From Thiobacillus denitrificans (GTDB taxonomy: Bacteria; Pseudomonadota; Gammaproteobacteria; Burkholderiales; Thiobacillaceae): a stretch of 64,000 nt of DNA. The notes beneath the pieces were generated by a model. That model saw nothing but the letters and a program-made list of their open reading frames with translations. It was not told where the DNA came from and ran no database searches. The number at the start of each line of letters is the position of its first letter. Position 1 is the first letter of the stretch. This document shows, one piece after another, positions 37,040 through 46,914 of the stretch. The DNA is taken from positions 62,001 to 126,000 of the forward strand of contig DYIY01000004.1 in assembly GCA_020723405.1 (NCBI GenBank). The letters run 5' to 3'. The position numbers were made by a program, and so were the translations under genes.

Positions 37040-37745
37040 GAAACCCATCGCCATTTTCCGCCACGCCTCCACTGAAGGTCCGGGTTATTTTGCCAGCTTT
37101 CTCGACGCCCGGAGGCGGCCCTGGCAACTCATCGCCATCGACGCCGGAGAGCCCGTCCCGGCTTCGCCGGAAGCCTTTGCCGGCCTGGTATTCATGGGCG
37201 GCCCCATGAGTGTGAACGACGACCTGCCCTGGATCCCGCCAGTGCTGGCCCTGATCCGGTCCGCCGTGGCGGCGGACATCCCCGTGCTGGGCCATTGCCT
37301 GGGGGGCCAGCTCATGGCCAAGGCCCTGGGCGGGTCGGTGGGCCGCAATCCGGTGAAGGAGATCGGCTGGGGCCCGGTCATGGTGGCCGATAACGACGCG
37401 GCCCGATCCTGGTTCGGCGATCTGGCCGGTTTCGACGCCTTTCACTGGCATGGTGAAACCTTCACCCCGCCCCCCGGGGCCGTCCCGGTGCTGGCCAGCG
37501 CCCACTGCGCCAACCAGGCCTTCGTTCTGGGCAAGCATCTGGGCCTGCAATGTCACGTGGAAATGACCGAGCCCATGATCCGCGAATGGTGCGCGGTGGG
37601 TGCCGGGGAAATCGACGAATCCGCCGCCAGTCCCGGCGTGCAGCGCCCGGAAGCCATGCTGGCCATAACCGCCGGCCGGCTGCCCGGTCTCCATGCCGCC
37701 GCCGAGGGGCTCTACAGCCGCTGGCTGGCCGGGGCCGCCGGGTGA
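37038..37745 (+). CDS. Class I glutamine amidotransferase-like protein
   Basis: The 235-residue cytoplasmic protein has the triad of class I amidotransferases: nucleophile Cys in LGHCLGGQLMAKAL near residue 90, His in LQCHVEMTE near 173, and the Glu two residues later. FMGGPMSVNDDLPW is typical of the stand-alone GMP-synthase-like group found beside metabolic genes. A synthetase partner is not evident. Its start codon overlaps the divergent protease start, and its TGA overlaps the GTG start of the next gene. Confidence 0.88.
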   Translation: MKPIAIFRHASTEGPGYFASFLDARRRPWQLIAIDAGEPVPASPEAFAGLVFMGGPMSVNDDLPWIPPVLALIRSAVAADIPVLGHCLGGQLMAKALGGSVGRNPVKEIGWGPVMVADNDAARSWFGDLAGFDAFHWHGETFTPPPGAVPVLASAHCANQAFVLGKHLGLQCHVEMTEPMIREWCAVGAGEIDESAASPGVQRPEAMLAITAGRLPGLHAAAEGLYSRWLAGAAG

Positions 37746-38005
37746 GCGACGCCCCCATCAGCCTGCCCCATCTGCGCACCCTCATCGGCCTGCGGGTGCG
37801 CCATCTGGGGGATATCTGCGTAGTGGTGGAGGTGTTGGAAACCCCCCCGGCTCTGGTACTGGAGACCCAGGGGCCGGCCAGCGTGCAGGCGGACCAGCAC
37901 GGCCGCCCCGGGGAATACGCCGCAGACACCCGGGTGGTGCGGATTCTCAGCGACGACCGGCTGAGCCTGAACGACGCCCTTCTGGACCTGGAATTGTTGG
38001 ATTGA
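37742..38005 (+). CDS. Small conserved-looking hypothetical protein
   Basis: The 87-residue protein is translated from GTG 37742, which overlaps the amidotransferase stop (GTGA). It has a beta-rich core (LIGLRVRHLGDICVVVEVLE and PALVLETQG) and ends in an acidic LEL-L tail. No cysteine or signal peptide of note is seen and I do not recognise a family. Coupling to the amidotransferase suggests a shared process. Confidence 0.65.
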   Translation: MSDAPISLPHLRTLIGLRVRHLGDICVVVEVLETPPALVLETQGPASVQADQHGRPGEYAADTRVVRILSDDRLSLNDALLDLELLD

Positions 38006-38063
38006 CGGCGCCGTCTCCACGATGGAGCATTGGCCACTGATAAAAATTCCGACAGGAATCCAC

Positions 38064-38144
38064 ATGGCCGCCCAGCCAGTGCCCATTGGTCGTACCCGAG
38101 CCAGCGGTGCGCGCTCCCCGCGTGTCCCCGGGGAACGCCTTTGA
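38064..38144 (+). CDS. Possible 26-residue leader peptide coupled to the diguanylate cyclase gene
   Basis: An ATG at 38064 has AGGA 7 nt upstream and opens a 27-codon frame rich in Pro, Arg and Gly (MAAQPVPIGRTRASG and on). Its TGA overlaps the TTG start of the next gene (TTGA). That layout fits translational coupling or a regulatory leader ORF. It has no recognisable domain and may simply be chance. Confidence 0.4.
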   Translation: MAAQPVPIGRTRASGARSPRVPGERL

Positions 38145-39715
38145 GCAACGGCGGCAAGGCACCTTCCTCCCTGGTGCCGGTGGTGGCCGGCTTCGGCATC
38201 GTCCTGCTGCTGCTGGTGGCCGTGGCTGCGGTGGGCGTCACCCACATCCGGAAGATCAGCGGCGAACTCACGGCCATCGTATCGGAGCGCAACCAGAAGG
38301 CGGAAATCGCCGCCACCATGCACGGCCTCCACGAAGCCCGCTACCGGGCCCTCATGTTGGCCGCCAGCCTGGACGACCCCTTCGAGCGGGACGAAGAGGT
38401 CATGCGCTACTCCCGGCTGGCCCTGGATTTCATCCAGGCCCGGGACCGTTTCCTGGCCCTGCCCCTGGACGAGGAGGAATTCAACCTGTGGAACACCCTG
38501 CGGGAGGAAGTCCGGCAGATCGAAGCCAAGAACGCGGGCATCCTGGAACTGATCCGCAAGGAATCCCTGCGCGAGGCCCGCCAGCAGATCCAGCGGGATC
38601 TGGCCGGACATCAGCAGGTCATGACGGAGGGCTGGAGCCGCCTGCTGGCCATGCAACGCTCCAAGAACCAGCTCGCCCTGCAGGAAGCCGAAGCCATCAA
38701 TGCCCGGGCCAGCCGCCTGTCCGTGGGCCTGTCCGCTTCCGCCCTGGTGGTGGGCTGCATCGTCACGGTGTTCGTGGTGCGGCGCAGCCGCAAGCTCGAA
38801 AAGGATCTGTTCGAAGAAAAGGAGCAGGCCCAGGTCACCCTGCAATCCATCGCCGACGGCGTGGTCCGCTTCGATACGGAACTGCGCGTGAGCTTCCTCA
38901 ACCGGGCGGCCGAGTTCATGGTGGGCCTCAGCCTGCGGGAAGTCCGCAACCGGCCCCTGACGGACGCCCTGGACCTGTTTGCCCGCCAGGAGGAACGGAC
39001 CTCCCTGTTGCCCCCTCTGACCGAGGAAGTCCTGGGCGGCCACCATGCCGACCTGCCTCCCACGGCCTGCCTCCTGTCCGCCCATGGCATGGAGGTGGAG
39101 GTGGAAGGCACCTGTTCACCCATCCATTCCCCCGAAGGTGGCATCGAGGGCGGGGTGCTGATCCTGCGCGACGTGACCGAAGCCCGGGAGATGCAGCGCA
39201 AACTCATGTGGCAGGCGGACCACGACGGCCTGACCGGGCTGGTGAATCGCCGGGCCTTCGAGGAACGGGTGTCCCGCACCCTGACCAGCAAGCGCTCGGG
39301 GGATTACCCCCTGTCCCTGATGTTCATCGACCTGGACCATTTCAAGCAGGTCAACGATGGGGCCGGCCATGCCGCAGGCGACGAACTGCTGCGTCTGCTG
39401 GCCCGGCTCATGCAGACCCGGGTCCGGGAAGGGGACATGGTGGCGCGCCTGGGAGGCGACGAATTCGGCGTCATGCTCTTCTCCTGCCCCGCCGATATGG
39501 CGGAGAAGATCGCCGGGTTACTGCGAGAGAGCGTCTCCAACCTGCAATTCGAATGGGAAGGCCGGAGTTATCCCGTGGGGGCCAGCATCGGCGTGGTGCA
39601 CCTGGCCAGCAACTGGATGACCCTGGACGAATGCCTGGCCGCCGCCGATGCCGCGTGCTACAAGGCGAAGAACAGTGGCCGCAACGGTATTGTGGTACAC
39701 GGCAAAGACACCTGA
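38141..39715 (+). CDS. Membrane-anchored PAS-GGDEF diguanylate cyclase
   Basis: The 524-residue protein has an N-terminal membrane segment (about residues 12-35), a helical periplasmic sensor part (about 36-185), a second segment near 190-212, a PAS-like domain (about 225-345) and a GGDEF domain. The active site is GGDEF at 438-442 with an RxxD inhibitory site (REGD) exactly five residues before, so c-di-GMP synthesis is likely. TTG 38141 was chosen because GGGGAA precedes it and the next ATG lies past the first membrane segment; a TTG at 38030 is also in frame. It is followed 10 nt later by the DoxX gene. Confidence 0.87.
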   Translation: MSNGGKAPSSLVPVVAGFGIVLLLLVAVAAVGVTHIRKISGELTAIVSERNQKAEIAATMHGLHEARYRALMLAASLDDPFERDEEVMRYSRLALDFIQARDRFLALPLDEEEFNLWNTLREEVRQIEAKNAGILELIRKESLREARQQIQRDLAGHQQVMTEGWSRLLAMQRSKNQLALQEAEAINARASRLSVGLSASALVVGCIVTVFVVRRSRKLEKDLFEEKEQAQVTLQSIADGVVRFDTELRVSFLNRAAEFMVGLSLREVRNRPLTDALDLFARQEERTSLLPPLTEEVLGGHHADLPPTACLLSAHGMEVEVEGTCSPIHSPEGGIEGGVLILRDVTEAREMQRKLMWQADHDGLTGLVNRRAFEERVSRTLTSKRSGDYPLSLMFIDLDHFKQVNDGAGHAAGDELLRLLARLMQTRVREGDMVARLGGDEFGVMLFSCPADMAEKIAGLLRESVSNLQFEWEGRSYPVGASIGVVHLASNWMTLDECLAAADAACYKAKNSGRNGIVVHGKDT

Positions 39716-39725
39716 AGGGAAGCCC

Positions 39726-40208
39726 ATGGATCAACTCAAGCTGCGTCTCGCCCTGCTCCTGGACACCCTGGACCGGACGGGCAACTGGCTGCCGCAACTG
39801 GCCCTGCGCCTGCTGCTGGCCAAGGAGTTCTGGGATTCGGGGGTGGAAAAGTTCAACGGGACGAACTGGTTCGTGGACATCCAGGACCAATTTCCCTTCC
39901 CCTTCAGCCTGCTGCCGCCGGAACTGAGCTGGCAGATGGCCACCTGGTTCGAACTCATCGGACCGGTGGCCCTGGTGCTGGGGCTGGGCACCCGCTTCTT
40001 CAGCGTCTCCCTGTCCATCCTCACCCTGGTGGCCATCGCCAGCGTCCACGCCGGCCATGGCTACACCATCAGCGAAGGGGGCTGGAAGCTGCCCCTCATC
40101 TACCTGGTCATGTTCCTGCCCCTCATCTTCACCGGTCCGGGCCGGCTGAGCCTGGACCACTGGCTGCGGGACCGCTATCTGAAGGCCGAACGGCGCCTCT
40201 GGACATGA
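39726..40208 (+). CDS. DoxX-family membrane protein
   Basis: The 160-residue protein has four hydrophobic segments in the DoxX arrangement, with LALRLLLAKEFWDSGVEKFN at the start of the fold and ATWFELIGPVALVLGLGTRF in the second helix pair. DoxX-family proteins are inner-membrane subunits or partners of quinone-linked oxidoreductases, but most have no proven role. The ATG follows the cyclase stop by 10 nt and its TGA overlaps the glucokinase ATG. Confidence 0.88.
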   Translation: MDQLKLRLALLLDTLDRTGNWLPQLALRLLLAKEFWDSGVEKFNGTNWFVDIQDQFPFPFSLLPPELSWQMATWFELIGPVALVLGLGTRFFSVSLSILTLVAIASVHAGHGYTISEGGWKLPLIYLVMFLPLIFTGPGRLSLDHWLRDRYLKAERRLWT

Positions 40209-41158
40209 GGATTCTCTGCGGCGACATCGGCGGCACCCACAGCCGTCTGGCCGTGGCATCCCTGGCCGATGGCCGGGCCATCCTGACCCGGGTGGACAAG
40301 CGGCGCAACGCCGACTTCCCTGACTTCCCTGCCGTACTGGCTGCCTTCCTGGCCGGAGAAGCCTCCTTCGACGCCTGCTGCCTGGCGGTAGCCGGCCCCA
40401 CGGACGGGCGCCGGGTGAGCTTCACCAATCTGGACTGGCAGTTGGACGCGCAACAACTGGCGGCCCGCTTCGGCTTTCCCCACTGTTCCCTGGTCAACGA
40501 CTTCAGCGCCGTGGGCTGGGGCCTCAACGGCCTGGCGGAGCCCGATCTGGCAGTGCTCCAGGCCGGACAGCCCCGGGGGGGCGCCCCCCGGGTGGCCCTG
40601 GGGGCCGGCACGGGCCTGGGGGTGAGCCTCTGTCCCTGGCGGGGGGATCATTACCAGCCCATGGCATCCGAAGGCGGCCACCTGGGGTTCGCTCCCACCA
40701 CCCCGGAACAGGACCGCTTGCTGGCCTATCTGCGCCAACGCTACGGACGGGTCTCCCTGGAACGCATCCTGTCCGGCCCCGGGATGGAAGACCTGTACCG
40801 CTTCTGCCGGCTGGAGGCCGGTCTGGCGGAAGACCCCGGCCTGGCTGCCGCCCAGGTAAGTCAGCGGGGCCTGACCGGCGCGGACGCCCAGGCGGTCCGG
40901 GCCCTGGGCCTGTTCACCGCCATCTACGGCCAGACCGCCGGGGATCTGGCCCTGGCCGCCCGGGCGGATGGGGGCGTGTTCCTGGCCGGCGGCATTGCCC
41001 CGCGCCTGCTGGACCTGTTGGGCGATGGCCGCTTCCTGGCCGGCTTCCGCGCCAAGGGCCGCTTCGCCGCCTGGATGGAGCAAGTCCCCGTGGCCGTGGT
41101 CCTGGACCCGGACATCGGCCTCAAGGGCGCGGCCCTGGCGGCAGGCTACTCCCGGTAA
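40205..41158 (+). CDS. glk: Glucokinase
   Basis: Glk phosphorylates glucose with ATP in the cytoplasm. The 317-residue protein has the proteobacterial Glk features: phosphate loop LCGDIGGTHSRLAV at the N terminus, CCLAVAGPTDG, FTNLDWQLD, the catalytic Asp in LVNDFSAVGWG, LGAGTGLGVS and SEGGHLGFAP. It overlaps the DoxX gene (ATGA) and its end overlaps the converging gene by 13 nt. Confidence 0.95.
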   Translation: MRILCGDIGGTHSRLAVASLADGRAILTRVDKRRNADFPDFPAVLAAFLAGEASFDACCLAVAGPTDGRRVSFTNLDWQLDAQQLAARFGFPHCSLVNDFSAVGWGLNGLAEPDLAVLQAGQPRGGAPRVALGAGTGLGVSLCPWRGDHYQPMASEGGHLGFAPTTPEQDRLLAYLRQRYGRVSLERILSGPGMEDLYRFCRLEAGLAEDPGLAAAQVSQRGLTGADAQAVRALGLFTAIYGQTAGDLALAARADGGVFLAGGIAPRLLDLLGDGRFLAGFRAKGRFAAWMEQVPVAVVLDPDIGLKGAALAAGYSR

Positions 41159-42363
41159 AGGGCCAGGGCGGCAATGCGCCCTTCGATGCGCTTGACCATC
41201 TCCGTATAGGCCGGCTGGCCCACCCCGCCGAAACGGGCCTGGAACTCCGCCTCGCCCATGAACTCGGGCAGGTCGGCCACGGCCGGAAAATATTCGGCCC
41301 CATCCTGGCTGCCCGCCAGGCGGTTCTGGATCTGCCGGGCCCGGGCCGGGGAACCGGTGGCCGCTTCACCGAAGCGGGTGCCCGCCCGATCCGCCGCCAG
41401 GTCGGTGAAGGAGAACCCGCTGCCCTGGCGACTGTCCTTCAATTCCTTGTAAAGGCCGGCCAGATCGGAGAACCCGGCCCCACCGGTGGCCGACAGGAAG
41501 GCCGACAGGGCGAAATGCTGGGAAAAATCCACCCGCCCGGCCAGGCGCACCCCCCGGTGCCGGTCCGGATTGGCCATGCCGCGCCGGGACAGAAGCTTGC
41601 CGCCCACCACGGCCTCCGCCAGGGCCGACAGGGCCGCCCGGTTTTCCGCCACCGGATCCCCCGCCCCGGATCGGTCCCTGGCCAGGCTGAACGCCTCCCC
41701 CAACAAGACCGGGAAATCCTTGGTCTTCACCTGGGCCAGGCGCTCCCGATAGACCGCCACGGCGGAATCCCCGCTCCCCGCCCCGGCGGCCCCGGCCATG
41801 GCCTTTTCCACCGCCGCACCCCGCCAGGTGAAACCCAGGGCCAGCCCCCCGCCCACCAGGCGGGCGCTGTCCAACAGCTCCCGGCCCGCCGCCAAACCTT
41901 CGGAATAGGGCGACAGGGCCAGGGCGAAGGCCAGCAGATCCCCGGACACGGCGGCGGGAATGGGCATGCCCCCCAGGCGCATGTCCGCCGGCACCAGCAT
42001 GTCCCCCTGGGGCACCAGGCCCAGTTCCAGGTTCAGCCAGCGGCTGACCAGGGGCAGGGGCAGACTGGCCCGCACCACCAACTGATCCAGCGCGATGCTG
42101 GCGCTGGCACTGCCCTTGGCCAGTCGCGCCGCCAGGTAGTTGACCCCCTTGTCCAGATCGCTTTCGGAGACCACCAGATTGCGCGACTCGCCTTCCTTCA
42201 TGCGGCGCAGTTGCAGGGAATCGATGATGGCCTTGCCCTTCTCCATGTCGGCCAGGTCGATCATGGCCGGCCGCTCCAGGCTGGGCCCCGGATCGGTGGC
42301 CCAGAAGAACATCCCCGCCAGCAGGGCCAGGGGCAGGATGACGAAAGCGAACAACCCGCGCAT
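41146..42363 (-). CDS. Membrane-anchored protein of unknown function
   Basis: The 405-residue protein has one N-terminal hydrophobic segment (MRGLFAFVILPLALLAGMFF) and no further membrane helix, so it is likely anchored and periplasmic. A beta-strand-rich middle part (NLVVSESDLDKGVNYLAARL, then LDQLVVRASLPLPLVSRW) is followed by an Ala- and Arg-rich helical C-terminal half. I do not recognise a family. Its ATG overlaps the aldolase stop (TGATG), so it is coupled to the mtnA-aldolase operon. Confidence 0.72.
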   Translation of the reverse strand: MRGLFAFVILPLALLAGMFFWATDPGPSLERPAMIDLADMEKGKAIIDSLQLRRMKEGESRNLVVSESDLDKGVNYLAARLAKGSASASIALDQLVVRASLPLPLVSRWLNLELGLVPQGDMLVPADMRLGGMPIPAAVSGDLLAFALALSPYSEGLAAGRELLDSARLVGGGLALGFTWRGAAVEKAMAGAAGAGSGDSAVAVYRERLAQVKTKDFPVLLGEAFSLARDRSGAGDPVAENRAALSALAEAVVGGKLLSRRGMANPDRHRGVRLAGRVDFSQHFALSAFLSATGGAGFSDLAGLYKELKDSRQGSGFSFTDLAADRAGTRFGEAATGSPARARQIQNRLAGSQDGAEYFPAVADLPEFMGEAEFQARFGGVGQPAYTEMVKRIEGRIAALALYRE

Positions 42364-43039
42364 CAGCGTTTTCTCCCGTAGTCCTTGAATTTTTCCAGTA
42401 CCTCGGCCATTTCCCGGTCCTCCAGCAGGACGGGCTGGCCCACTTGCAGACAGCGCAGGTATTGCCCGGCCAGGGCCTCCACCTCCAGGGCCAGATGCAG
42501 GGCCCCTGCCAGGTCCGAACCCCAGGCCAGCAGGCCGTGGTTGGCCATGAGGCAGGCCCGGCGCCCTTGCAGGGCCTCCAGCACCGCAACGGACAGGGCC
42601 TGGGTGCCGAAGGTGGCGTAGCGGGCGCAGCGGATGTCCGTCCCCCCGGCCATGGCCACCATGTAGTGGAAGGGGGGAATGTCCCGGCGCAGGCAGGCCA
42701 GGGCCACGGCAAAGGGGGAATGGGCGTGGACGATGGCCCGGGCCTCGGGAAAGGCGGCGTAGATGTCCCGGTGGAAACGCCATTCGCTGGAGGGCTTGAG
42801 AGCGTCTACCGGGGCGGGCGTGGGGAGGAAAGGATCGTTGGTTTCCCCGTGGGGGGCGACCCGCACGGGCAAGGGGACGATGTCCCGGGCGGTCAGGCCG
42901 GACATTTCCCGGGCGGAGGGCGTGATGAAGAATGCATCGCCCAGGCGGGCGCTGATGTTGCCCGAGGCCCCCTGGTTGAGCCCCTGGGCCACGCTGCGCC
43001 GGGCGTATTCGGCCACCAGGCCGGGCAGTTCGGATGGGT

Positions 43040-43043
<4 letters not shown>
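42363..43043 (-). CDS. Class II aldolase (FucA/Ald2-like)
   Basis: The 226-residue protein has the class II aldolase motifs: GLNQGASGNISARL near residue 21, the catalytic Glu in SSEWRFH (E87), and zinc ligands in VHAHSP (H106, H108) and MANHGLL (H169). It resembles fuculose-1-phosphate aldolase more than the dehydratase MtnB, because of the LNQGASGNIS start. Because mtnA lies directly upstream and overlaps it (ATGA), the likely substrate is methylthioribulose- or 5-deoxyribulose-1-phosphate, giving DHAP and an aldehyde. The start ATG 43043 was chosen for the family N terminus. Confidence 0.88.
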
Positions 43044-44131
<1,088 letters not shown>

Positions 44132-44194
44132 GGGTGACCTCGGGCTGGACTGGCTGATGTGGTTTCGGCTTTTCAGCCTGGAACGGGCTGGATT

Positions 44195-44292
44195 ATCCTT
44201 GATTCCTCAGTTGAACACGTCCGAAGGCGCGAATTCCCACATCCTTGCGGCTTAACGAGACCAATACAGCGGTCAACTGAGGAATCAAGGAT
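44195..44292. repeat. 98-bp element bounded by 20-bp perfect inverted repeats
   Basis: ATCCTTGATTCCTCAGTTGA at 44195-44214 and its exact reverse complement at 44273-44292 flank a 58-nt spacer. The element lies between the divergent mtnA and ubiJ genes, and the right arm ends 26 nt before the ubiJ ATG. It could be a small non-autonomous mobile element, or a stem in the ubiJ leader. No short target-site repeat is obvious at its edges. Confidence 0.85.
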
Positions 44293-44318
44293 TGTCGGGC
44301 TTGCAATACAATCCGGCC

Positions 44319-44903
44319 ATGCCTGCGCCATCCCTTCTGTCCCCCCTGCTGTCCGCCCTGAACACCCTGCTGGCCACCCAGCCCGACGCCCGGGCCCGGC
44401 TGGCCGCCCACGCCGGCCGGGTGATCCGCCTGGCCCTGCCGGGTGCCGCCGTGGACCTCACCCTGGATGAAGGAGGCGCCTTCAGGGCCGCCCCGGCCGA
44501 AGCCGCCCCGGACCTGACCCTGACCCCGGACCCGGCTGCCCTGCCCCGCTGCTTGTCCGGCGGCAGCCTCAACGACCTGTTCCGCATCCAGGGCGACGGC
44601 ACCCTGGGCAGCGACCTGGCCGCCGCCCTGGCGGGCTTCGACTGGGTGCTGGCCCTGCGGCCCTGGCTGGGCGACCTGGCCGCCGCCCGGGTGGACCAGT
44701 TCTTCCGTGAATTCAGCCGATGGGGCCGGGGAGCCGCCGAGTCGGCCGGGCGCAACCTGGCCGAATACGCCGTCCACGAACAGGCCCTCCTGGCCGACCC
44801 TCTGGCCATCCGGGGCTTCGTCGCCGAAGTGGACGCCCTGCGGGAAGCCGCCGACCGGCTGGAAGCCCGCCTTAAACTCCTGGAAGGCCGGCGGCCAATC
44901 TGA
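44319..44903 (+). CDS. ubiJ: Ubiquinone biosynthesis accessory factor UbiJ (SCP2-domain)
   Basis: UbiJ binds ubiquinone intermediates and helps the soluble Ubi complex. The 194-residue protein has an SCP2-like lipid-binding part (about residues 20-110; [19 protein letters not shown], then [20 protein letters not shown]) and a helical C terminus ([11 protein letters not shown]). The position directly before ubiB, with overlapping TGATG codons, is the usual ubiE-ubiJ-ubiB order. ubiE is not in this window. ATG 44319 was chosen; a TTG at 44292 is also in frame. Confidence 0.9.
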   Translation: MPAPSLLSPLLSALNTLLATQPDARARLAAHAGRVIRLALPGAAVDLTLDEGGAFRAAPAEAAPDLTLTPDPAALPRCLSGGSLNDLFRIQGDGTLGSDLAAALAGFDWVLALRPWLGDLAAARVDQFFREFSRWGRGAAESAGRNLAEYAVHEQALLADPLAIRGFVAEVDALREAADRLEARLKLLEGRRPI

Positions 44904-46417
44904 TGTATCTCCTCCGCCTGCTGCGCATCTTCTTCACCGCCATCCGCTTCGGCCTGGACGAATTCTTCCTGGGCCACGAGCGGATCCGCTTCATCCAGCC
45001 CCTCTTCCACCTCCTGTTCTTCTGGCGCAGCCTGAAGCAACCCCGGGGGGTACGCCTGCGCCTGGCCCTGGAAAGCCTGGGCCCCATCTTCGTCAAGTTC
45101 GGCCAGATGCTCTCCACCCGGCGGGACATGATTCCCACCGACATTGCCGACGAACTGGCCCGGCTCCAGGATCGGGTGCCCCCCTTCCCCAGCCGGCAGG
45201 CCCTGGCGGTCATCCGGGAAGACTACGGCCGGGACGTGGAGGCGATGTTCGCCGAGTTCGACCCGGTGCCGGTGGCCTCCGCATCCGTGGCCCAGGTCCA
45301 CCGGGCCCGCCTGAAGACCGGCGAGAAGGTGGCGGTGAAGGTGTTGCGCCCCAACATCCAGAAGGTCATCGGCCACGACCTGCAGATCCTGCGGGCCATC
45401 GCCGGCCTCATCGAAAGCCTGTGGCACGACGGCAAGCGCCTCAAGCCCCGGGAAGTGGTGAGCGAATTCGCCAAGCACCTGGACGACGAACTGGACCTGA
45501 TCCGGGAAGCCTCCAACTGCTCCCAACTGCGGCGCAATTTCCGCGATTCCGACCTGCTGGCCGTGCCGGAGGTCCACTGGGACTACTGCACGCCCCAGGT
45601 CATGGTCATGACCTGGATGGACGGCATCCCCATCTCCCAGGTGGACGAACTGCGCCGCCGGGGCGTGGACATCAAGAAACTGGCCAAGGCCGGCGTTGAG
45701 ATTTTCTTCACCCAGGTGTTCCGGGACGGCTATTTCCACGCCGACATGCACCCGGGCAACATCCTGGTCCAGGACGACGGCAAATACGTGGCCCTGGACT
45801 TCGGCATCATGGGCACCCTCAACGAGTCGGACAAGAACTACCTGGCGCGCAACTTCCTCGCCTTCTTCAACCGGGATTACCAGAAGGCCGCCCTGGCCCA
45901 CATCGAATCCGGCTGGGTGCCGGCGGACACTCCGCCCCAGGACTTCGAGGCGGCCATCCGCGCCGTCTGCGAACCGGTCTTCGACCGGCCCATCAAGGAC
46001 ATCGCCATCGGCAAGGTGCTGCTGCGCCTGTTCCAGATCTCCCGCCGCTTCGGCATGGAGATCCAGCCCCAGTTGGTCATGCTGCAAAAGACCCTCATCA
46101 ACATCGAAGGCCTGGGCCGGGACCTGGACCCGGACCTGGACCTGTGGGCCACCGCCAAGCCCTTCCTGGAGCGCTGGATGAGCGAACAGATGGGCTGGCG
46201 GGGCTGGATCCGCACCTTCAAGGAAGAAGCCCCCTTCATCGGCACCCTGCTGCCGCAACTGCCCCGCCTGGCCAACCAGGCCCTGCGCGCCGAGCGCCTG
46301 GCCAAGCTGGAAACGGGCATGGAATTACTGCTGGCCCGGCAGCAGGGGCGCAACCGCTGGCTGGCCATCATCGCCATCCTGCTGGCGGTCATCGCCGGGG
46401 CCCTGCTCAAGCCCTGA
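44903..46417 (+). CDS. ubiB: Ubiquinone biosynthesis atypical kinase/ATPase UbiB
   Basis: UbiB is an atypical protein-kinase-like ATPase needed for ubiquinone synthesis. The 504-residue protein has the signature KxGQ motif ([17 protein letters not shown]65), the Ala-rich loop [10 protein letters not shown], the VAVKVLRP lysine, the HADMHPGN catalytic loop and the LDFGIMG metal motif. Two C-terminal membrane segments end the protein (the last, about residues 480-500, [17 protein letters not shown]). It overlaps ubiJ (TGATG). Confidence 0.96.
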   Translation: MYLLRLLRIFFTAIRFGLDEFFLGHERIRFIQPLFHLLFFWRSLKQPRGVRLRLALESLGPIFVKFGQMLSTRRDMIPTDIADELARLQDRVPPFPSRQALAVIREDYGRDVEAMFAEFDPVPVASASVAQVHRARLKTGEKVAVKVLRPNIQKVIGHDLQILRAIAGLIESLWHDGKRLKPREVVSEFAKHLDDELDLIREASNCSQLRRNFRDSDLLAVPEVHWDYCTPQVMVMTWMDGIPISQVDELRRRGVDIKKLAKAGVEIFFTQVFRDGYFHADMHPGNILVQDDGKYVALDFGIMGTLNESDKNYLARNFLAFFNRDYQKAALAHIESGWVPADTPPQDFEAAIRAVCEPVFDRPIKDIAIGKVLLRLFQISRRFGMEIQPQLVMLQKTLINIEGLGRDLDPDLDLWATAKPFLERWMSEQMGWRGWIRTFKEEAPFIGTLLPQLPRLANQALRAERLAKLETGMELLLARQQGRNRWLAIIAILLAVIAGALLKP

Positions 46418-46509
46418 ATCCCGCCGGCCCTCGGTCACTTGGTTGGGGATTTCATCAGCCCAGCCCGGGGAATGGCCGAAAATACATGTAATTATTCTTT
46501 ATAATCAAT

Positions 46510-46525
46510 GCCATATATATATGGC
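46510..46525. promoter_or_regulatory. Palindrome overlapping a sigma-54 promoter, possible operator
   Basis: GCCATATATATATGGC is a perfect 16-bp palindrome that overlaps the TGGC of the -24 element immediately downstream. Its placement would let a bound dimer block RNA polymerase. Confidence 0.5.
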
Positions 46526-46537
46526 ACAGGCCTTGCT
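46522..46537 (+). promoter_or_regulatory. Sigma-54 (RpoN) promoter
   Basis: TGGCACAGGCCTTGCT is an almost perfect GG-N10-GC promoter: TGGCAC, four variable bases, then TTGCT. Transcription would start near 46548, leaving about 30 nt before the ATG at 46579. Confidence 0.82.
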
Positions 46538-46578
46538 TTAAGCCCCTCAACACAACATTCAGGGCAAGGCGGCAAGTC

Positions 46579-46839
46579 ATGGGCTGTAGCAGTGAACACG
46601 AAGAACACCAACTGATCCTGGTTGCCTTGACGGCCTACCTGCGCGCCCACATCCAGGCCGCCGACACCTTTGAAGGCATCCGCGACTGGTGGCTCCCCCG
46701 GGACCGCTTCCCCGCCCCCGACCCGCAGGCCCTGGAACAAGCCCTGGCCACCCTGGTCCAGTTGGGCCAACTGGTGCGCTTCGAGTCTTCCAACGGATTG
46801 GTGCTGTACATCAACCGGGCGGGCAACCGTTTGCATTAG
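46579..46839 (+). CDS. Small sigma-54-controlled protein of unknown function
   Basis: The 86-residue protein has one helix-rich N terminus (HQLILVALTAYLRAHIQAAD) and a middle part TFEGIRDWWLPRDRF followed by QALEQALATLVQLGQLVRFE and GLVLYIN. That arrangement of helices and a late beta hairpin could be a small winged-helix fold; this is a guess. One early Cys (MGCSSEHEE) is present. AAGGCGG precedes the ATG. It is a single gene with an excellent RpoN promoter, placed between ubiB and the injection-system operon. Confidence 0.8.
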   Translation: MGCSSEHEEHQLILVALTAYLRAHIQAADTFEGIRDWWLPRDRFPAPDPQALEQALATLVQLGQLVRFESSNGLVLYINRAGNRLH

Positions 46840-46914
46840 CCGCATGGGCCACCTGAACCTTGGCGGGATGCCCGGACCCGCAACGTCAGGCCCATGACCC
46901 CGCTTCCCCTGCCC

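Noticed and set aside
44195-44292. An integron attC site
   Set aside because: No RYYYAAC and GTTRRRY core sites frame the arms, and the arms are perfect rather than carrying the usual attC bulges.
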